The notes: generated by a model from the letters alone, not told the origin. Positions 22,725 through 36,675 are shown, counted from the stretch's first letter. The stretch is DNA of 64,000 nucleotides from Tyto alba (GCF_018691265.1 NW_024881296.1:7037427-7101426), one strand, 5' to 3'. A program made the numbers and translations.

Positions 22725-25700
22725 CTGTAATGTTGACTAGAGTCACTAACAGTGCACTGTGGTATTTGTGGGGTTTCAGATTTGAACTGGGCTGAGCTTC
22801 TTTTATGAAATACATTCATTCTTACAAATTATGAAGATGCAGTATGAACACTTAATTATATTCATTTTGGGAATTTACAGTTTTATCTTAGTTTCACAAC
22901 ACTTATACAGTCATTTTTAAAGTATATTATTAATTTCATCACTAATAAAATACATCCAACCAAATATATTAAAAAGGCACAAAGAGAGAAAGCCTAAGTG
23001 CCAAATCCTGTTTTCCTTATATCTAGATTTACTTCTGAACAAGTGGGATTACTCAGGAGTCAGAGCAGCTGGATTGGGTCTCTAAACTTATGTGTGAAAA
23101 GCTCTCATGATGGATCAGAAACGATTGTTAGTTGTTTTGCATGTATTCCAATTTTCAACATGGTAATTAAGAAGAAGTAATACCAGCATTTCTTTGATTT
23201 TATTGTCTTTGACATAGAAGAGCAATAACAAAACACTGTCATAAATAGTATTATTTTATACTTATTATTTAAACTTTTAAGCCTCATGTCTTAACAATGT
23301 CTCTAAACACTCTTCTTGGATTTCTGGACAGTTGAACGCTCAAATTTGGTTTTGATGACCCTCCTATCCTTTGCTTCTCTGCATATCAGTCCATAATTAC
23401 AATACAGTATTTCCCTCAGTGACATTACCTTGAATTCCCCTTATTTCCTTTTTTTTTTTTTTTTTTTTTCTTAAGGCTATATGTAGAGATGAATGTATGT
23501 ACTCAGGGAAAAGGTGAAAAAATGTAGTTTTGGATTTATGCACAACACTTTTACAAGGACATGACATTCAATAAACAACCCCAGCGTTCAGCTTGAAAAT
23601 TTTAATGACATTAGCTGTTCTATTTTGTCTAACAGCCAAACACATACACAATTAGTAGATGGTGTAGTGCCTAATTTTTCAGCATGTGTCTCTGTGATAA
23701 GTATTGACAGGACTGAGTCTCTCTCAATCAAGTGAAATAGTCTATAGGGTACAGTGGAATTCAGTTTTATGTTCTTGCTTCTTACCACAAAGAACATTGC
23801 ATTTCTTGCACAGCTTAAGTGAAACAGCATTAAGGAATGGGTAAGTTATGATCCCATGTGTTTCCAGCCTCCAGGCTGATGTTTAGGATATTGTCCTCAA
23901 AACTGGGACATTGGTTTGTACTACCCCAGGCTAAAGAATGTCTAGATCCCAAGTCTCTCATCTGCTGGACAAGTGTCTAGCCATTAGCCTACTAGACAAA
24001 AGGCGGCTACAAAAGGAGGATCACAGAAATCCAGTCAGTGAATGCCACATACAGTTCCTTTACAGAAGAGTTGCAGCTGCCTGCTCTCCAGACTGGATTC
24101 CAGCCTCCAGGTGAAAGAACATGCTCACCTACAAGTGCGACTCAAGGACAGAGACTTCTTGGTGTGAAAAAACAAAAGAGTGTGTCTAAGTGAAGTTTCA
24201 CTCTTAGGCACTCACTATGAGCAGCTGTCACAGAATTAGGCATTTTGTAAAAACATGAGTAGAACTCAAGGATACCCATGTACTTCTTAGGGACTAATTA
24301 GAGGAAACTCCTTGATCAACAGAAAAACGTTTGGAGTGGCTTCTCAAAGCAGAACTCTTCTGTGGAACTGCACTAGAAGCGTAAGAGTTTAGTTCCCAGT
24401 TTTTAATTTCACCCCAGGGACCGGGCACTTAACTGTTACATGTCACAGTAGTTGAACTGTTGCTGCTTAAATCTTTAAGTACTATCTATCCCACATTACT
24501 GTTGTTTCTTCCTCTTTTTATCTCTAAAAACAACCATTCTATCACTGACTTCAATGTTGGCTCATTTTCAGATCAGCTGCTACAACTTTCCTGTTTTATC
24601 AACCTCCTTCTCCTTGCCTGCACTCTTCAATTTGTCTAAACTGATACTGGCTCCCTGACCGCCCCAAATCTCTTCACCATTTTTCTAGCCTGAGTATAAA
24701 TTTTCACCCTTGCAGCACTATTTATAAGTACTAATCAAGCTTACTTCAAACTTCTTAGTTTTAAGCCCATCTCTCTGCCAATCTCTTCCCATGTGGAAAG
24801 ACCTTGCCAATTAGGTACATTTCTTTTCATGTTTCAAGACCCACATGTCACAGTTCATCATTTTCCTCTCTTTTCATTACTTATACTCTGTACCATGTCT
24901 TCCCCAGAAGAGCACTTCTGCATGGCACTTGTTTTGTTTAAGTGATACAGGAATTTCTTCATGACAGGAGATAGCCGCTGTCTTTGCATTTTTTCACATG
25001 CTTCACTGAGTGTTAGAAAAAACGCAACTTATATTTGTGAAGTTTTTTGGAAATGAGTAGTATGTCAGAAAGCTTTCATTTTTTCCTCTGTATAGGCATA
25101 CAGTATGCTTAATAAAGCTCCATAATCCCAAACTATTTCTAAACAGTTGATGCATTGTCTCCTTATGCTAGATGCTTCTGAGAATTTCAGTAAGAAGACA
25201 TTAGGAAAAGCCTAAGTCCTATAATGGTATATACATGCTTACAGGAATGCACCTCTCCTTTTTTTGGGGGGGTGAGGAGGGGGCTAGGGAGGAAGGAGAA
25301 TACAAATGGTCAAACAGTCATAACTGGGAGTCTGCCTTTCCCAGACCATGATATAGACATATTTTCAAGTATGTACTACTTTTACCTGTATATATTTCAA
25401 ACAATGTAAAAAGTCACAAATTCTTCTCTACTGAATAAGACAGATACCGTAGCAATAGTGGTATTTCAGGATTTCATCCAGAATTTTTAAAAGCTACTTA
25501 AGACTAGTATTTTAGATTTTCATATCAATTAGATATTTTCAACATGAAGTGGTTTTTAACTTGGAAATTAGAAATACATTACCCCATAGAAAAAGGGCAT
25601 AAGCAGGGATAATTGCAAACAATAAAGGAAAAAGAGTTCTGCTCAAGACATATGGTTTTCCTAAATAATTCAAAGGTCAAATGTATGTACAAATTTTTAA

Positions 25701-26315
25701 CTTTAAAAATAAATTTTTATCTTAAGAAGAATTATGATTAAATTAGAACAGAGCTAACATTTAAGGATACCAGCCCATCATCTAAGAGGTGTTACATATT
25801 CAAATCACAAGCTCTGCTTTGTTTAATTAAAAGCAAAGCCAAGCATAAGGACTGGTAACAAGTTACAGACCCTTTTGAAATTATGCCAGTAACTCAGTAA
25901 TGAGATTAAGTAATTCATTTTTAAAGGAATAAGTTCATTTTATTTACACTCATTATTTGTTTAAATAGGTTCCCAAAAGGTGGGGGACGGGACACTGTTT
26001 AGATCAAAAAGGCATAAGGCAGTTTCCCACTGATTTGATTCCCATTGATCTGGGACTAAAGGGAAAGGTTAGCTGTCCTCAGCAGTAGGATCCTCAGTAC
26101 ACCCCACTGCTATCACAAACAATAGAAGTCACTTGTTTCAAGCAGAGGGAACCGGGCTCAGTGAATTCTTTTAATACAGCCTCGGAATTAAAATTACTGT
26201 CGAAACTCAACAAAATAAGGTTTAAAAAATAAGCATACCAACATTCGAGAAAGCAGAAATACCTAACGTAAGGCACATTAGGAAAATGACGGGCATTAAA
26301 CAGAGAGTGTATTAC
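22725..26315 (-). other. SIPA1L2 intron between E6 and E7
   Basis: This intron of about 3.6 kb includes a poly(T) run near 23,449-23,469, a stretch around 23,850-24,130 that resembles an old sauropsid dispersed repeat, and a G-rich tract at 25,266-25,296. No additional exon is supported. Confidence 0.65.
25266..25296 (+). repeat. G-rich low-complexity tract
   Basis: G runs of 7, 2, 2, 5, 3, 2 and 2 bases occur within about 30 bases after a short T run. It is a weaker candidate for quadruplex formation than the tract near 3.7 kb. Confidence 0.6.
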
Positions 26316-26573
26316 CTTGCGCCATCTGGCAGTTTTCTATCAAAGGAAGTGCTGCGAGGAATGGCTGTCTGAGCCTGCTGGAGAAGCTGCTGGCACTGCA
26401 GTCTGTCGGATGTTCCTAGGATTGGAGAGGCACGAGAGAGAGGCTGCCCAGCGGGAGTCGGCACCCGATGCCAAGTGGTATTCCTTCTGAAAGGGGTTTT
26501 ATACTCACATGGGGTGCCTTCACTGTCAAGTTTGTATTCCACCATGGGTATACGACAAAGTTCTGAACAACCC
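26316..26573 (-). CDS. SIPA1L2: SIPA1L2 exon E6: start of the Ser-rich tail
   Basis: This exon of 258 bases completes Arg430 and encodes residues 431-515 plus two bases of Arg516. It runs GCSELCRIPMVEYKLDSEG, CEYKTPFRRNTTWHRVPTP, a Gln-rich QCQQLLQQAQTAIPR, then STSFDRKLPDGA. This is the most diagnostic segment for SIPA1L2 over SIPA1L1. The RSTSFDRK context looks like a basophilic-kinase or 14-3-3 type site (inference). Borders are CCCGCAG and GTAATA. The exon length is a multiple of three with phase 2 on both sides, so skipping it would keep the frame. Confidence 0.96.
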
Positions 26574-27487
26574 CTGCGGGACAAATGAAAATGCTGATCA
26601 GTCTCACTGGAGGGAACAGAAAAAGAAACCTTGCATTCTACAGTCAGAAGTATAGGCATATGTTTCTTCCAGGTGCCCAAAGCTGTTCATATAGCACTGT
26701 ACAGCCCTTCAAACATTTCAAAAATATGCCAACCAGGTAGGAAACGTTCAAAATAATGGAAAATCAAAATTTGCCCTCATGTGCTCAAATGATTTCAAAC
26801 TCTCTCCTTGCCCTTCAAAAAGGAGAAAATACTAAGCTTTCATAACTTAATCTACAGCTTGAATTTTACATAATAAATCCCAGTAGAAACAAAGTATTCA
26901 AAAGTCAGAAAACATCAAGTTCTTCTATAACAGTTTTAGTTTGTTTAAACCTAATAAATACAAATAATGTCTTAATGTAAATATTTATACATACACCATT
27001 ATAAAGCATATCTGTTGCTTTGCAGCAAACTAAATGTTTCTTAGTGGTATTAAGAACCTTCCTTTAGAATCCCACCTTGTCCCCACCAAATAACAGAGCG
27101 TATACACTGCAATGGAAATGATGACATGTCATCTAAATGTTTTTCTATTTGCTTTCAAAGTGTACTTTCTAATGTCTCTCTTCCTGGGGGTGTCTATGCC
27201 TGGAAGAGAAATGGGGAAGTGGAAGGAAGAGACAAATCAGAAAAAGTCTGGATTACAACCTCTGCTTGAAGCTTACAGTGTGGTTAAATACCAACAGTAT
27301 TCCCAGAATGTGTAAATTCAGGTAAAAGTAGCAACAGTGTTCCCCAAAAGATCAGTCTGCCTGTGAGATATTTGCTGTACACTCGGGTTGGACTTAAATT
27401 GTGTTACTGTTTCAGAAATTAAACAGAACCTTCACACCCACTTTAAGCCAACACTATCATTGCAGATATTTTTTTATTCTCACATAC

Positions 27488-27685
27488 CATCTCCATTATT
27501 TGTCTGATAGGCAGTGTGTACTAAATTAACATCTATAACTGAAGACAGGTCACTAGAATGCTCCAAAACAGAACTCATAATTCCTGGTTTTTTCAAGGTT
27601 ATTCTTTGATCAGGAATATCAGAATTAAATGCACCAGTAAAATTTGACATGTGTAAACTCTGCTGACAAATCATAGATGGACAAG
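27488..27685 (-). other. Candidate cassette (premature-stop) exon in the E5-E6 intron (unproven)
   Basis: The gene strand shows CATGCTTCCAG at 27,686 and a donor GTATGTGA after 27,488, enclosing 198 bases. One frame is open throughout (including SSVLEHSSDLSSVIDVNLV), but E5 leaves phase 2, and in that frame the segment meets TAA after about 20 codons. If used from E5 it would act as a poison exon. No protein family is recognised in the open frame. It may be chance. Confidence 0.18.
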
Positions 27686-30600
27686 CTGGAAGCATGAGGG
27701 AATTTCACAATAATTACCTTCTAGTCTTAGCATTCCTATGGAGGTAAGACCACCCTGATAGTCTCCTCCCACAGAGAAGGAATGGAGCTACAGAGAAACC
27801 AATGTTATAAAATTATCAATTAATTTTAGAAGGTCAATTTGCTATATCTGTAGCCTTCCTTTCACCCTGAAAATGCCAGTTATCCAGTCCACCACATCAA
27901 ACTACCTCAGTTCATGTATCTATTTTTTAAAGTTGTTTCACACTGCTGAAAATCACAAAACACACGTTGAGCTCTTAGAATGATGAATACCATGGAAAGG
28001 CCAAGTTAAGCGAATTGCATAGAATCGTGCAAACATTTCTACTGCTGAAGCATCCATAGAATACGTTTCTCCAGTGCAGTATTCAATTGCATATACCCTA
28101 AGACCATTCTTCTCTTCCTAAAATTCCCTGCCTCATTCACTGTCTGCAACAAATAAGACCAAGGTATCGGAGACAATAGCCTCCAGCAATGCAACCTTGA
28201 TTCATTTCCAGAGCACGTCCATGTTACATGAACATAAACAGTTCTTAAAGAAAAAAACAACGTAAGATTGATTGTTCAATTAAAGACCTCCCTAAAGCTT
28301 TATATACAAAACAAACAGAACAAAGAATGCACAGATGACATAGCAAGGTTAATATTAGTTTAGTGCACTGCATAATTTTTCATGTGACCATATATATACA
28401 GTTTGTCATTATTTGACTGGGAAGTTGAACAATTATGTAGGCTACAATTCAATCACCCTTCTGCTGATTTCTTAGTGTTGTTTCACCCCCTTCTTCATTC
28501 CTATAGAGCTTAAGTGTTAGAAACAAAACATCCCCTCCCCACGTTTTATTATTAAGATATCGATTTCACAGTTTGTCTTGGTAATTGAGAAAGTGATAGC
28601 ATGTAATTGTTATTGTATCCTTTATTAGATACTCCTTATAAAGTACTTTAAGTGCTGTAAAAATAGCCATGGGTTTTCAAGGCAAAAGGGATTGTTGCCA
28701 CTATTCAGTTTGATTCAGCTCTCTAACTAAATAACTAAAGCATGATACAAAAATAGCTGAGAGCAATCTTTCCTGCAAAGAATAAGAATTTAAAATTTTG
28801 TAAAATTTTGTGTTTCTTTACATCTTGAAAATGTATTCTTCTGACAAATGAAAAAATTATTTGGGACATTGTGCCTGTAAAAAAAGGTTTACAAAACAAC
28901 CGTATTTGAAATCACTAGAAAAATCTAACAACACTACTTTTAAATTCAAAATGGAGCCCAACATAACTGTTGTAACTGGACCCCCAGAAACTTCCGTGAT
29001 TAAAATGGAACTACTTCATGTGGCTTCGTCACACAGACTTTTTAATTTTAATTTAGAAGTGCCAAAGCAATCAGTTCAACGTTTATATGAAAGATTATGC
29101 TTCACTGCTTCACGAGCACTGCCTAAAAGAACATACTGCAGTACACTGAGATATGTAAAGTCATAATTGTAGCTAACTCCTATACCAGAAACAAAGAGAA
29201 TCAATTACTTCATGCCTGTGATCCAGTAAGGATCCCCATCCCCACCCTCCATCATGAGTCAAACTGCAAGTTATCGTGCATGAAAAAAACCCCACAAAAT
29301 GAAATGTAATTTCCTATTAAATATTTAATTTGACCATTATCTAACTTCTATTTATAATATTGTTACTTATTCCACTGGATGAAGAACATACATTGGCACT
29401 GGTATTGAATGATAGCTTTTAATTAACTTTTTAATTTTAAAATTCTTAAAAAATTCACTTTAAAGAATATGTAAAGACAAATCCATATTTTATGGTCTTA
29501 AAAAGATATTTAAATTTATGTTAAACAAGCATAGGATAAACATATTTCCCAATGATATTTAATATAACATTTTGAAAAACTGACTCATGTTATTTATCAA
29601 GCAAATGTGACCAAGTCTTAACCACACATCAGAAATGACAGCACTCTGTGTCCTTCACTATAGTTTGGTATTAATTAAATCAATCCTTCAACATAAAGCA
29701 CAGACTCCTACTAATATCTTTGGTTCAAGAGCCATATTATCCTATAAAAAATTTGGTTAATAAAACCCACTCTGCAATTACACAGAGCATGACTCTATGA
29801 TGCAGTTAGCAGGTCATGACTGCATATTAAAATTTAAGAGTCCACTATAAAAAATCTGCAATATTCAAATGTTACTGCAAGGAGCATTATGTTCTGAAAC
29901 AATTATCAAGCAGTCCATTAAATTTTTCAAACTATGTTAACCAAACCTTTCTATACTCATTTAAGATTCCATATAAAGGTTCTCTAAAAGGCTCTGTGAA
30001 GGGCCTATATTAGACAAGGACGCTAGTTAAAAAAAAGTAAATGTTCATCTCCATGGAAAAGTTAGAACCTTTCATATACTATAATCAGCAGTTTGCCACC
30101 TTGATAACTACACAAAAGCCTTCTTTTCTGTTATATCCTACCACTACCAACTACTGGGTATGACTTCAGTATTTGGACCCCAACTATCTACAGTTTTCAT
30201 GCATCATTAATGACTTGTTAGGGTAATAACAGAACCAGAATAACTGGTCACAATTTAACTTTAGTTCATTGCATCATGGATCTGAACCACTAAGGGGATG
30301 TAGGGACAGAGAAGTAATCATTGGCGTTCACCAGTTGTACTACGCTGATAAATTATCCTTTGCTATCACCATTTCAATTCAAAACATTTAATCTTGCTCA
30401 ATAAGGAGTCTTAGACTATATCTAGCAGTACAATAACTAATTGCATTCTTTTAATTCAAACTTTGTGTTGTGTTTGAAAGTAATCACTTCTATTACAAAG
30501 TGTCACAATAAGATTAAGGACTCATCGTGCAATCTATTAAATCCACATAATAAAGCATTGATTAAATTCACATAATTTAAGGACTTAACTGAAAAGCAGA

Positions 30601-31807
30601 ATTCAGTAGCTTAGTTTTGCTTAGACTCACCATGTAGTTAAATAAAACATACATAGATCGTCCCTTCTCTGACATTCTGAAGTGCCTCCTGGAAGTAACC
30701 CCTTGACTCCAGTGACTCCCTGTATCAACTTCAGTGCAAGTCCAAGACATTGGATAAAATTCAAGTGATCTAAGATAACTTTGGTCAAAAAGTCAAAACA
30801 AAAATTCCAAGTTCTGACATCTCAGAAACCTATTAACAGTAGTCACACTGCATCCAAAAAGAAAGAGATGTCATTTGAAAAACAGTACATCAGTTTTACT
30901 TTAAAATAACTTCACAGCACAATAGATGTATGTCATTCATTATGGCAACCTCAGATATGGCTGCTGCCCACTTTATCACTCCTGGTTTAAGGCAAGTGAT
31001 AACTATCTGGCAGTTCCTTCATAGTGCTGAAGAGTTGAAGCTGACAACCCTTCCTTATGAAGATACAGTCATTGTCCTTTTTATCTTTGTTACTATTCAG
31101 TTTGAAACAGAATCTTTGTGTTGGTGAGTTGACAAACAATTCAGAGGCCTCCTAAGAGCTTCTACATCTGCATTGCTGTATGAAAAGGACAAAAGAAATA
31201 TGGACAGGATGTTGGATGAAAGGAGCCAGTAAAAAATAAAAGAGGAGAAAAAACCCCAAACCAGCCAAGGTGATTGGCTTACTTGTATGATCAGCAAGGC
31301 AGTAACAACCCCTGCAGTCTCTGCTGATAGAAACTAGGACACAAGCAGAGCAAGCCACATTTCCAAATCCCAGAGAATAGAAAAACAGCTACATCAAAAG
31401 ACAACAGTTATGAGGAACAAAGGCTTGAGAAACTATTGGCAAGAAGGAAGAATCACTGACAAAAATAGAGAAATAGGAAAGATATTTGTTATGTTGAAGA
31501 GAAAAGCCTTCGAAATTCACCGTAAGATTGCAAAAGAAAGAAAAGCTGGAAAACCAACAGCAGGGATGTAAAAGTGGTATTATGTTCCAACTTAAGAAAT
31601 GGAAATGACGAGTAACAGAGAGGACAAATGAAGTAGGGGAAACAGTACCAAATGGAGATTTAAGTCTTTGAAAGGATTGAGTTCAGAAAGAATCCTGATT
31701 TTGAAGTAGTCTTTAAGATACTGGAGAGACAAGATTAGGAATAAGACCACACATGATGAAATACAGGAAAACACAAATGATCCTCATAACAAAAAATCAA
31801 GCAGAAT

Positions 31808-31980
31808 ATGTTTCCCAGAGAGAGGTCATGCAGTCTCCATCCCCGGAGTTTTTGAATCCCTGACTGGATAAAGCCCTGAAAAACCTGGCTTGACCTCATA
31901 GCTGACTCCATTTTGAGGAGATAGTTGAATCACATAATCCCCTGCGGTCCTTCCCAACTTGGATAATCCTATGATTTCAT
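31808..31980 (+). mobile_element. CR1 LINE 3' fragment
   Basis: Recognisable CR1 3' tail landmarks occur in order: CCCAGAGAGAGGT, TCTCCATCC, GACTGGATAAAGCCCTG, GTCCTTCCCAACTTGG and a terminal CCTATGATTTCAT-like end. It is diverged and short, antisense to the host gene, and non-coding. Borders are approximate. Confidence 0.8.
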
Positions 31981-32243
31981 ACCCAAAAGGTCTTCAACAA
32001 GGTAAAGATCAAATTACTTGCAATTTCTGCAGAGATGTTGTGCATTCCAACCCAGACATAACAAAAATGGATCCTAAAATATTTTTAGATAATAGTACGT
32101 ATCTATACCCCAAGTTATTTACAATAAATAACTTATTTGCTGACCAGAACTGAGTGGGCAATATGTTAGGTTTCAAAATGCCAAAAAGATGTGGTTCTCT
32201 TGAGTTTTTTCAATCTTGTTGAATGATAGACAGAAGGAAAAAA

Positions 32244-32262
32244 TAAACAAACAAACAAACAA
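32244..32262. repeat. (AAAC)n run
   Basis: Short AAAC microsatellite in the intron between E5 and E6. Confidence 0.8.
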
Positions 32263-35200
32263 CAGAAGTCTGGAACACATATTTACATCTCTCCATAAAG
32301 ACAATCAGAGCTTTTCCTGGTATTTTTTTTCTGCTTGACTGTAACAACTGTACACATAATAATCTTTAGCAATTATAACTAACTACTGCTATGAGTTCAT
32401 TCATAACTAGATGTAAGAAAAACTCAAAGACTTTTTACGTGGATGACAAATAAGATAAGCATCAGACAATTGTTTTCAACTATGTACCTTTTTAGTTTAT
32501 AGTTCTTTTGTTAGACTACTACTGGGTGGAGAACATATGTTACATACCTTGCCTAGGTTTTCCTTTGCTTTGATGCAAATCAAAATACAAAAAGATACTC
32601 GTACAATAAAGTTTCAGGTTCCCAAGGATTACAGCAACGCTGCATACTTAGCCTTACTCCCTTAAGCACAGTGAATTTAAGGAAAGATGTTAAAATGCAA
32701 ATTGTATATACTGGCATAGGCCAAGTTTACACATCTTTTCTTTAAAAACTATATTGGGAAGAATAAAGCTCAAAATAATTTATAAGAAGTGACAGAAAAC
32801 TTTTTTTTTTTCTTTACCAATAAAAAAGTCTTTTGCTTTAATGCAGAAGAGAACCATGATGTTTTGGTTATTTAGAAAAGAGACAAAGCACATGGTACAT
32901 GATATATTAAAGATGGGGAAGAGGGCAGCCCATACCCTATGCCTAAACTCTGTTGTTTGCTGGTGCTGCCACCCTTCCAAAGGCAAGAAGAGTGGCAGAG
33001 CCTTTACAGTGAGGAAGAGTGCCAGAAGGTCTTATAGTGACATTGACCTTTTATTAGGACTTGCACTTAGAATGTAATAGCCTAGGTTAAAATCTCTGAT
33101 GCTAATCAGAGTTCTGACAGAGTTTGTTTTTGCCCAGAGTCTCCATCAGGCTAAATCACAGTGCATAAGTTTCGTTCCCTGAATCTAATAATGTTATAAG
33201 AAGTACAGTAATTCTGACAGTAAAGAAAGTTAAGCATTTGCCACCATTTTATTTTTTGTTGGGTACAGAGGATTAACTTTTGCAAGTGATATGGCTTCCA
33301 ATTAATGTAATTATATTTTCTTAGTGCTGGTTCTTTCAGTTACCTCTAAACGACGTAATCGAGAGTTTTCAGGTACTTGCAGCTTTCTTAGGTTAGTAAC
33401 AAGGGTGGTAATTAAAAGCTTTGGTACCTCCAAATTCTACTTTTACATCCAAAAGTTGTTTCAGTTTTCTTTGCTTTAGCCTGCCTCAAGTGTTGTTAGT
33501 CTGGCAGTATCCTGCCAATTCTAGATCTGACTTCTTTCTAGCTCGGAAGGCTTAATTAAAAAAAATTAAAATAAAATTAAATAATCTGAAGGACCTGTGA
33601 ACTATCCCACCAGCTTATGGCAAACAGCCTTGGGAGAAGATATGAACTCGTCCACACACTAAACCCTTCCACTTCCTAAAAACACTTTTCTAAACATTCT
33701 ATACTCTACTGGTTATCTGTTACTTAAGCGCTTGTGATTTTATTAGACAGTTGTGTTTCTAGGGCTTTTCTTAAGAGGAACAAGCATCAAGACTGGAAAA
33801 TACAGAAAGTCATTACACCTATTTTATTTGTAATAAGGAGTTTGCAAAGTTCAAGAAAATAAAAGAACCTCAAAATAAATGTAATAGTACTTAATAATGT
33901 CCCACAGGCAGTTTCAGTCATAGTTACTAAAATATTTCCATTTTCAAAATTACCTACAACAGCATAAAAAAAAAATTGTTACTTGTCCAGACCAAAAGGT
34001 AGAAACTACCACTGTTATATCTCTTACAGTGATTGTCTTGAGCATCTGTTTCTCATCCATATGTGGAAATTTTGCTTAAAGTTTTGTTCATTTTCTAAAC
34101 TTTCTAGAAATTGTTTCCTAAACAGTTATTAAGTAGTTTCTTTTCATATACAACGGTAGTTGAATTAAGACAGACACATAAGTTTCAATGCAGTAAGCAA
34201 GATTCTAGTGGAATTTACAGTTTAAAACAGATTTAGAAGTATCTGAATTCTTTGATTGGATTTGGCTGATTAAGGATATAATGTCCTTGAGCATTACTGT
34301 GACACCACCAGTGAAAGCAAATTAGAGTGAACATCATTATTCTCCTGTTAAAATGCGTACAGTTCAAGCTACTAAACTGCAGCACTAGGTAATATTGACA
34401 ACAGTAGAACAAACTGACAATTCTGAAGGGAAAGACATTGCATAGAAACAAATCTGACACAAGGATACTTACTCAGATCTGAATACAGTGACCAGCATGT
34501 TTGTTCCAGTACTGCTTCATAATTTAAAGAATTTATGTTTTAAATAGCAGTTTCTTCTTTCTACCTAAATATCAGCCTTGTGCCATGCAAATAATACTGA
34601 TTTCTCAATTTGCGCATGATTATTTAATTGCTGGAGCAAACTGAAAACAGCATGAGCTTTGTCTCAATTTCATTAATTTTACAGGATAGTAAATGAAAGG
34701 CCTTATTCCATGATTACTTTTGCATACACTGCTCTCAAGACTGCATGTAGAAGGATCTACATTAAGTAATAGAATACATTGATTGAGCAGAATTTTCCTC
34801 TGTTATTTCCTGATCACTCTACAACATTCCTTCATAAGCACCTTCAACATCCCAAATAATTATTTTTCATGCTGAAATAAATTAATACAAGACAGTTTTC
34901 AGCAAAAAGTAAATCAATTGTTAATATTTCGTTGCTAACATTCTCAGTGTAGGCACGCTTATACTTTGTTGGTTTTCTTTTAAAATATAAAGGGCTGATG
35001 GACTGAGGATGATTTGTGGGCAAGCTAACAGAGGGGGGGAAAAAAAAAAAATCAAGTTAACAACTTGAATAAAGATATCCAGCTGATATTTTTCCAAGGG
35101 ACTGGGACTGCAACTGAAACACCCTTGCACACTTGAAACTCATTTTCATTTGAAGGGTATAATTCCCATGAGACTCCATGGCACTCATGTCTAATCTTTT

Positions 35201-36164
35201 ATCATTTCGGTATTTTATCCCATCAAGGAACCGGTACCAATAAGCAACCTAAACTCCTCATTGCTTCATACTCCTAAAGGTCAGAAGGCAGAGCTAAGCA
35301 GAAAATACTCTTTCAAGCAGTGAAGATCAGCCGGCTGTCTTAGTAAATGAAAGACAGGTAGTAATAAAATGATACATGAGGATTTTTCATGAAACTATGA
35401 ATTAATTTTTTTTTGTTGCTAAAATTATATTTATATTCTTGTTAATGTATGTCAACTTTTAATGCAACTGATTCTTGTAGAAATAAAGATGAATGTATTT
35501 TTATATCTATGCACTGTGGACAAAAACTTATTGGCTGAACTTGAAACACCAGATTATGGCATTTAGAGTACAAATTTTTTATAAACTACCAATATCTACC
35601 CTGAGAAATAATGCTGAAATACAGACAAAAAAAAAAAAAATCTGACTCCCAGCAGATCATATGCACTGTAAGATGAGTCAAATTTTCAAGGTACTTATTT
35701 CAGCCTCCAAATCGACTGTTCTACATATGTCACATAGACTGAAGTATCATTTCTTAGAAGAAACTCTCTAAAAACAGCTGTGAATGAAAGCAGTAATTAT
35801 TGAAACATACATGTGAAGCTTTCTCCTACTTTCGAACTATCATTCTTCCAGACATGTGCAGCATGTGGGTCGAGGACTGATGAACCTCCAACTTTGAAGG
35901 AAGTATCTGTATGTCTGGTTTTGAGTATTATTTGATAGTTATTAGAGCTACCTGACAGCCAAAAAGTTCTCTTCTGATGAGCTGACACCCCTGCCTTAAC
36001 TGTTGCTCACAGATACATGTTGGAAACCACTCAGAGAGACCCAATTCTATCTTATATAGCCATGCATGGATTCTCCGAGAACAGTGACATTTCTTGTTAA
36101 ATGATAGTGAAATGCATTCTAGTTCTCCACATACTCCTGTTTTACATCAAAAACTACTGCCTGT

Positions 36165-36675
36165 AAATTTCTGGGTAAACCTGATACCAGGGTACAAGAG
36201 AGACATGAACTTACTGGAGCAAGTCCAGCAAAGGGCTACAAAGATAATTAAAGAATCAAAGCATCTGAAACACAAGAAGAGGCTGAGAGCCCTGGGATTG
36301 CTCAGCCTGGGAAAGAGAAGGCTCAGGAGGGATTTTATCGATGTGTATAAATACCCAATGGAGTGATGGGGAGAAAAGATGACAGAGTAAGACTCTTCAG
36401 ATTTGTATCCGGTGAAAGCCCAGGAGGCGAGGTACACAAATTTAAATACAGGAAATTCCATTTAAGTGTAAGTTAAAACATTTGTTACTGCAAGGATGAT
36501 CAAACACTGGAACCAAAGTTGTGGAGTCTACATCCTCAGAGATACTCAAAACCCCGTGAACGTGTCCTTGAGCAATCTGCTCTAGTTGACCTTCCTTTGA
36601 GCAATGGGGTTGGACTCAACAATCTTCAGAAGTCCCTTGTCCCCTCCAGCCTCACCTATTCTCTGTTTCTACTGC
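36165..36675 (+). mobile_element. CR1 LINE fragment, 5'-truncated
   Basis: On the plus strand the segment encodes LLEQVQQRATKIIKESKHL and then LGLLSLGKRRLRRDFIDVYKY, the C-terminal end of CR1 ORF2. The CR1 3' tail follows, with its 'CACTGGAAC' and 'GGGTTGGACT' landmarks and a Pyr-rich end near CTATTCTCTG. The reading frame ends early at a TGA and the copy has several substitutions, so it is a dead, fairly old insertion. It is antisense to SIPA1L2. Border positions are approximate. Confidence 0.9.

Noticed and set aside
28861..29166. Plus-strand open frame of 101 codons
   Set aside because: AT-rich composition, Lys/Asn/Phe bias, no motif and no splice or promoter context.
36147..36461. 104-codon minus-strand frame
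   Set aside because: Antisense of the CR1 ORF2 remnant.
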